Assembly (NCBI GenBank): GCA_013202725.1
Contig: JABMRH010000185.1
Coordinates: forward strand, 1-11,166
DNA length: 11,166 nucleotides
Direction of reading: 5' to 3'
Source: Desulfobacteraceae bacterium
Lineage (GTDB): Bacteria > Desulfobacterota > Desulfobacteria > Desulfobacterales > ETH-SRB1
Shown here: positions 8,436 through 11,166 of the stretch, in pieces
Position numbering within the stretch: position 1 is the first letter of the stretch
How the letters are laid out: the number at the start of each line of letters is the position of its first letter
Notes under the pieces: generated by a model
What the model was told of the DNA's origin: nothing
Database searches by the model: none
The model's input: the letters and a program-made list of their open reading frames with translations, nothing else
Position numbers and translations under genes: made by a program

Positions 8436-8503
8436 ATTACATCCTCCTTAAATATAATTCATAAATTTGTCAGTTACTGGTTCTTCAGAAACTACACCCT
8501 GCT

Positions 8504-8938
8504 TTAAACAGTTGCCGGTGTTTTATAGGTGTACCCATCGGCCTCTTCCGTCGAAAGCAGCTCACCGTCGAGATCCTTTCCTTTAAGATTCGGATAAGCG
8601 TTGGCTTTGCCTTCGGGAGTAGTACGGATCGGGAATTTAAACCGTTTAATAAGTCCATTTCTGAACTTGCATGTCCACATGATATCCTCGGTCCCCAGCA
8701 TCGGCACTATGCTACTACCCATCGGCACAAAGTCAGAATAACCTCTGACTTCAATAGCCTGTGTGGGGCAAATCTTTACGCATGAGAAACATTCCCAGCA
8801 CTGATTGGGCTCCTGGTTATAAGCCTTCATAGCATTGGGTTCCAGGACCATAAGGTCGTTTGGACAAATGTACATGCAGGCTGTTTTGTCCCCGCCTTTG
8901 CAGCCGTCACATTTTTCATCAATTACAAAACTTGGCAT
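8504..8938 (-). CDS. aprB: adenylylsulfate (APS) reductase, beta subunit
   Basis: AprB is the electron-transfer subunit of APS reductase and passes electrons, presumably from Qmo, to the FAD of AprA. The 144 aa protein has an N-terminal two-cluster ferredoxin domain. Cys10, 13, 21 and 25 (with an enlarged x7 loop, CDGCKGGDKTAC) and Cys47, 50, 53 and 57 form the two [4Fe-4S] motifs, the first with the family's atypical spacing. A central segment (about 66-108) and an extended C-terminal tail (about 109-144) follow; in known structures the tail wraps around AprA. TTAGGAGGT precedes the ATG. It is the first gene of the minus-strand cassette, so the promoter should lie in the AT-rich region to its right. 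Confidence 0.98.
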   Translation of the reverse strand: MPSFVIDEKCDGCKGGDKTACMYICPNDLMVLEPNAMKAYNQEPNQCWECFSCVKICPTQAIEVRGYSDFVPMGSSIVPMLGTEDIMWTCKFRNGLIKRFKFPIRTTPEGKANAYPNLKGKDLDGELLSTEEADGYTYKTPATV

Positions 8939-9072
8939 TAATTATACCTCCTAATTTTGCTTTGTAAGAATTATTGTTGCGAAATTTCAGTCAATTTTTT
9001 TTTAAAACGTTTTTGCACCTCCCTTCATAATAGCGGCTCAAAAGTTAAGTATTCGGCCAGCTTAAATTAGTA

Positions 9073-9096
9073 TTGTTACGTAAATTTTCTTAACAA
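9073..9096. promoter_or_regulatory. inverted repeat TTGTTA-N12-TAACAA, possible operator
   Basis: Perfect 6-bp arms lie at 9073-9078 and 9091-9096 with a 12-base AT-rich spacer, about 135 bp upstream of aprB. The half-sites resemble the TTGTTAA/TTAACAA halves of Rex operators, and Rex is known to control sulfate-reduction genes in Desulfovibrio. The spacer is about 6 bases too long for a standard Rex site, so the assignment is weak. It may equally be an operator for another dimeric regulator or chance in AT-rich DNA. Confidence 0.3.
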
Positions 9097-9133
9097 AAAA
9101 ACATAAACAATCGTTAGGTTGAAAAATTATAAT

Positions 9134-9158
9134 ATATCCTACAAAATCAATAGGATAT
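9134..9158. promoter_or_regulatory. inverted repeat ATATCCTA-N9-TAGGATAT, possible operator
   Basis: Perfect 8-bp arms at 9134-9141 and 9151-9158 flank a 9-base spacer, about 200 bp upstream of aprB. There is no T-run next to a GC-rich stem, so this is not a terminator. The dyad geometry (arm centres 17 bp apart) is compatible with a dimeric DNA-binding protein on one helix face. I do not recognise the regulator. Confidence 0.35.
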
Positions 9159-9188
9159 TGTCCATATAAACGGATTTGTTAAATATCA

Positions 9189-9235
9189 TTTAGCCTTTTG
9201 CTTGTCAAGAACTTTTGGACAAACAAAAGGCTAAA
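9189..9235. repeat. 47-bp imperfect palindrome in the apr upstream region
   Basis: The outer arms TTTAGCCTTTTG (9189-9200) and CAAAAGGCTAAA (9224-9235) are perfect over 12 bp. After one mismatch the pairing resumes for 5 bp (TTGTC 9202-9206 with GACAA 9218-9222), leaving an 11-base loop. A further related motif, AGCCAAAAGCCT, follows at 9252-9263. It is the strongest dyad in the region. It could be a multi-site operator, a cruciform-forming element or the remnant of a small mobile palindrome. It lacks the GC-rich stem plus T-tract of an ordinary terminator. Confidence 0.7.
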
Positions 9236-9332
9236 AGTTGCAGTTGGTTACAGCCAAAAGCCTCATAAACAATATCTGGATAGCAATTTCTATATGAACG
9301 CTATATATGGTATTTATATTCAAAAGTTTATG

Positions 9333-9360
9333 TTGACATACAAGATAAAAATGCTACCTG
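9333..9360 (+). promoter_or_regulatory. tentative promoter for the YkgJ-like gene
   Basis: A perfect -35 hexamer TTGACA (9333-9338) is followed after 16 bases by TACCTG (9355-9360), a poor -10 that matches only its first two positions. It lies about 50 bp upstream of the chosen ATG and is correctly oriented. The -35 match is clear, but the weak -10 keeps this tentative. Confidence 0.3.
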
Positions 9361-9409
9361 ATATTAGTTAATATTGCAAAGAGCTCTTAGAATAACTCAT
9401 TGGATAAAA

Positions 9410-10294
9410 ATGGCAGACCAAACAGCCCTTCTTTTGTTAGATGATACCTTCAGATTCTCATGTTCTGAAGCGGTTGCATGTTTCAATGAATGTTGCAGGG
9501 ATCTTAACCAGTTTTTAACTCCATATGATATCCTGCGCCTTAAAAATCGGCTCGGCATCCCATCCGGTCTTTTTCTGAAAAAATATACATCTGAACACAC
9601 AGGCCCTGGCTCAGGGCTCCCAATTATTTCACTGAAATTTGATTATGCTTCACAATATAAATGCCCGTTTGTCACCCCTTCAGGATGCAGTGTTTACGAA
9701 GACAGGCCATCATCATGCCGCACCTACCCTCTTGCCCGTATTCTTACCAAATCCAGAGAAACAGGCAATATTACCGAGCAATATATGCTGCTGAAAGAGC
9801 CTCACTGCCTTGGTTTTAACTATGGACAAATACAGACTGTCCGAAAATGGATTGAAAGTCAGGGCATTGCTGTATATAATGAGATGAACGATCTGCTTAT
9901 GGATATCATAAGCTTGAAGAATCGTCTCATGCCCGGCGGCAGTATAGACGACAAATCTCGGCGGATTTTTAATATGGCTTGTTATGATCTTGATACATTC
10001 AGATCCCACATATTTGAACCGCAAAAACGAGCGCATTCCCCGCTGCTTGCGGCGGGGTTAGCGAGCGAATCCAAAAATAGCAAACTTCATTACGGTCGCT
10101 GCGAAGCACTGCCGCCAGGCAGAACATTCCCCGCTGCTTGCGGCGTGGAACTTCAAAAAGGGATTTTAAATGATCTTAATCTTGATATAGACACCCTAAA
10201 TGCAGTAAAGAATGATGATGTTGCTCTGTTGAAACTGGGCCTGAACTGGATAAAACGGGTACTTTTTAATAATAAATCAATACCGTCAACTTAG
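9410..10294 (+). CDS. YkgJ-family (UPF0153-like) cysteine-cluster protein with an in-frame repeat insertion
   Basis: The N-terminal half has the CxxCxxCC-type putative zinc- or iron-chelating signature. It shows Cys18, Cys24 and Cys28-Cys29 in FSCSEAVACFNECC, then Cys85, Cys93 and Cys103 in a CPF...GCSVYEDRPSSCRTYPL block, and Cys133 in PHCLGF. Members of this family are thought to bind a metal or Fe-S centre, but their function is unsettled. I use the ATG at 9410 (294 aa); an in-frame TTG at 9374 would add 12 residues and has no better ribosome site. The C-terminal stretch DDVALLKLGLNWIKRVLF (269-286) is what I expect at the family's C-terminus. Between about residues 203 and 249 there is a GC-rich segment of different character, evidently an inserted repeat that keeps the frame. 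The gene diverges from the apr cassette; no functional link is shown. Confidence 0.82.
   Translation: MADQTALLLLDDTFRFSCSEAVACFNECCRDLNQFLTPYDILRLKNRLGIPSGLFLKKYTSEHTGPGSGLPIISLKFDYASQYKCPFVTPSGCSVYEDRPSSCRTYPLARILTKSRETGNITEQYMLLKEPHCLGFNYGQIQTVRKWIESQGIAVYNEMNDLLMDIISLKNRLMPGGSIDDKSRRIFNMACYDLDTFRSHIFEPQKRAHSPLLAAGLASESKNSKLHYGRCEALPPGRTFPAACGVELQKGILNDLNLDIDTLNAVKNDDVALLKLGLNWIKRVLFNNKSIPST
10016..10161 (+). repeat. GC-rich palindromic repeat inserted in the YkgJ-like coding sequence
   Basis: Two copies of a 21-bp direct repeat lie at 10034-10054 and 10125-10145, 91 bp apart and thus in different frames. The first copy forms a hairpin with the following GGGG (CCCCGCTG, CTTG loop, CGGCGGGG; one G-T pair). 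A smaller hairpin, CTGCC-GCCA-GGCAG, is at 10109-10122. The segment is flanked by near-identical sequences GAACCGCAAAAA (10016-10027) and GAACTTCAAAAA (10148-10159), 132 bp apart, exactly 44 codons. This looks like an insertion with a target-site duplication that preserved the reading frame. The GC-rich composition contrasts with the AT-rich gene around it. Confidence 0.75.
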
Positions 10295-10322
10295 GCGATT
10301 TTATTTTATTATTAATCACCAC

Positions 10323-10371
10323 CAAGAACACGAAAGATTTTTTATTTATCTTCGCTCACTTCGTGATCTTG
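10323..10371. repeat. intergenic imperfect inverted repeat between the YkgJ-like gene and the SDR gene
   Basis: The arms CAAGAACACGAA (10323-10334) and TTCGTGATCTTG (10360-10371) pair at 11 of 12 positions around a 25-base spacer that includes a six-T run. It fills most of the 100-bp gap between the two plus-strand genes. I suspect a decayed copy of a dispersed intergenic repeat; a weak terminator role is possible but the T-run is inside the loop, not after the stem. Confidence 0.5.
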
Positions 10372-10394
10372 TAAAAATATGGAGCAGACATCAT

Positions 10395-11166
10395 ATGAAA
10401 TTTAATAATAAGGTAGCTCTTGTTCTCGGAGCCATAAAAGGCATTGGGAAAGGAATCGGCCTTGCGCTTGCAAATGAAGGGGTAAAGGTTGTCTTAAATT
10501 ATTATGACTGGGAAGATAGCCTTGATGAATTAAAGAAAGATTTTGCAAAAACAGGCAAAGATCACCTGATTGTAAAGACAAATCTGCTTGAAACCAAAAA
10601 AATACCCGGGCTTATAAAAAAAGTGGTGGATCATTTCGGCGGCATCGACATCCTGATAAATAACATTGAACGCGGAGGATGGCCCGTAGTGCATGGATCG
10701 TATGTGCAAGAGCAGTGGGATATGGAGATGGCTACTACGCTTCGTGCAAAATGGTGGGTCTTTGATTCAGCCCTTCCCTATCTTAAAGCATCAGGAAACG
10801 GGATTGTCATAAACCTTTCTTCCATCGCAGGTATCGTTGGCAGGTCGGGTCCTGCCGGCTATATATTCAATGACGGATATGCGGCGGCAAACCGGGCAGT
10901 ATCACTTCTTACAGAAACATGGGCTCGAATCGGAGCGCCACAGGTACGTGTTAATGAAATCATGCTTGGTATTGTCGAAACCAGGCACGGAGAAAAAACC
11001 AGAGGCTGGGAGCTGCTTTCAGAAAAGCAAAAACAATCGGTCATTGACCACACCCTGCTTGCACGAACCGGCACAATCGATGATGTGGTTAAGGCTGTGA
11101 AATTTATAATTAAAGATGCTTCGTTTATGACGGGAAGCGTAATTAAGCTTGATGGAGGCTATACAC
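10395..11166 (+). CDS. short-chain dehydrogenase/reductase (SDR) family protein with atypical active site, 3' end cut by window
   Basis: The frame stays open from the ATG to the window edge (257 codons) and ends in KLDGGYT, the usual SDR C-terminus, so only a few residues are probably missing. A GGAG about 10 bases upstream supports the start. The N-terminal Rossmann motif is intact: VLGAIKGIGKGIG near residues 10-22 fits GxxxGIG. The usual NNAG becomes NNIE (89-92). The expected tetrad Asn appears as Thr115 (TTLRA). The catalytic Ser is present (Ser143 in NLSS). The YxxxK pair reads Tyr162-AAA-Asn166, so the Lys is replaced, and about six extra residues lie between Ser and Tyr. Nucleotide binding is likely, but normal SDR oxidoreductase chemistry is doubtful. 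Substrate is unknown, and no functional tie to the apr cassette is shown. Confidence 0.85.
   Translation, partial: MKFNNKVALVLGAIKGIGKGIGLALANEGVKVVLNYYDWEDSLDELKKDFAKTGKDHLIVKTNLLETKKIPGLIKKVVDHFGGIDILINNIERGGWPVVHGSYVQEQWDMEMATTLRAKWWVFDSALPYLKASGNGIVINLSSIAGIVGRSGPAGYIFNDGYAAANRAVSLLTETWARIGAPQVRVNEIMLGIVETRHGEKTRGWELLSEKQKQSVIDHTLLARTGTIDDVVKAVKFIIKDASFMTGSVIKLDGGYT

Larger units (their letters stand above)
8939..9409. promoter_or_regulatory. divergent AT-rich intergenic/regulatory region between aprB and the YkgJ-like gene
   Basis: This 471-bp gap has no credible coding sequence. It must carry the promoter of the apr cassette (leftward) and probably that of the rightward gene. It contains a nine-T run (8995-9003) and three inverted repeats listed separately. 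It also has one good -35-like TTGACA on the plus strand. For the minus strand I saw only weak promoter matches, for example CTATTATG near 9027-9034 as a -10 without a convincing -35, so no apr promoter is called at base level. Confidence 0.6.

Noticed and set aside
9176..9193. Rex operator candidate TTGTTAAATATCATTTAG
   Set aside because: Only the left half matches the Rex consensus. The right half is poor and overlaps the long palindrome, so I do not call it.
9374..9409. Upstream TTG start extending the YkgJ-like protein by 12 residues
   Set aside because: There is no Shine-Dalgarno upstream of the TTG, the added residues have no recognisable character, and the ATG at 9410 sits just before the conserved cysteine region.
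10034..10145. CRISPR array suggested by the repeated GC-rich 21-mer
   Set aside because: There are only two copies, 91 bp apart, within a coding sequence and with internal hairpins. No regular spacers or cas genes are present.

Overview
The window reads as a chromosomal segment of a sulfate-reducing bacterium, most likely a Desulfobacterota (deltaproteobacterial) member of the Desulfobacterales type. The basis is a complete, co-oriented cassette for dissimilatory sulfate activation and reduction to sulfite: aprB, aprA, qmoA, qmoB, qmoC and sat, all on the minus strand. All six proteins look full length with intact cofactor motifs, and each has a clear Shine-Dalgarno sequence. The direction and cofactor set fit the reductive pathway, but sequence alone cannot strictly exclude oxidative or disproportionating use.

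Layout from left to right. Positions 1-25 are the 3' end of a plus-strand tRNA, probably tRNA-Ser. A symmetric A-run/hairpin/T-run at 53-88 can terminate both the tRNA and the converging cassette. The cassette occupies 121-8938 and is transcribed right to left. Between aprA and qmoA lies a strong minus-strand intrinsic terminator or attenuator (6388-6420), so qmoABC-sat may be expressed at a lower level than aprBA or from a separate promoter. A long imperfect inverted repeat, resembling a dispersed element, sits between qmoB and qmoC. An AT-rich divergent intergenic region (8939-9409) holds three inverted repeats and probably the apr promoter. On its right, on the plus strand, are a YkgJ-type cysteine-cluster protein (9410-10294) carrying an apparent in-frame insertion of a GC-rich repeat, another inverted repeat (10323-10371), and a short-chain dehydrogenase/reductase homologue (10395 to the window end) that lacks the usual catalytic lysine.

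How the genes work together. Sat activates sulfate with ATP to APS (adenosine 5'-phosphosulfate). AprBA reduces APS to sulfite and AMP. QmoABC is the membrane-bound quinone-interacting complex that feeds AprBA: QmoC takes electrons from menaquinol through haem b and iron-sulfur centres, and the HdrA-like flavoproteins QmoA and QmoB pass them on. This is a known system. No undescribed multi-gene system is evident. The most unusual signals are the repeat insertion inside the YkgJ-like gene, the non-canonical SDR active site and the hairpin separating apr from qmo.
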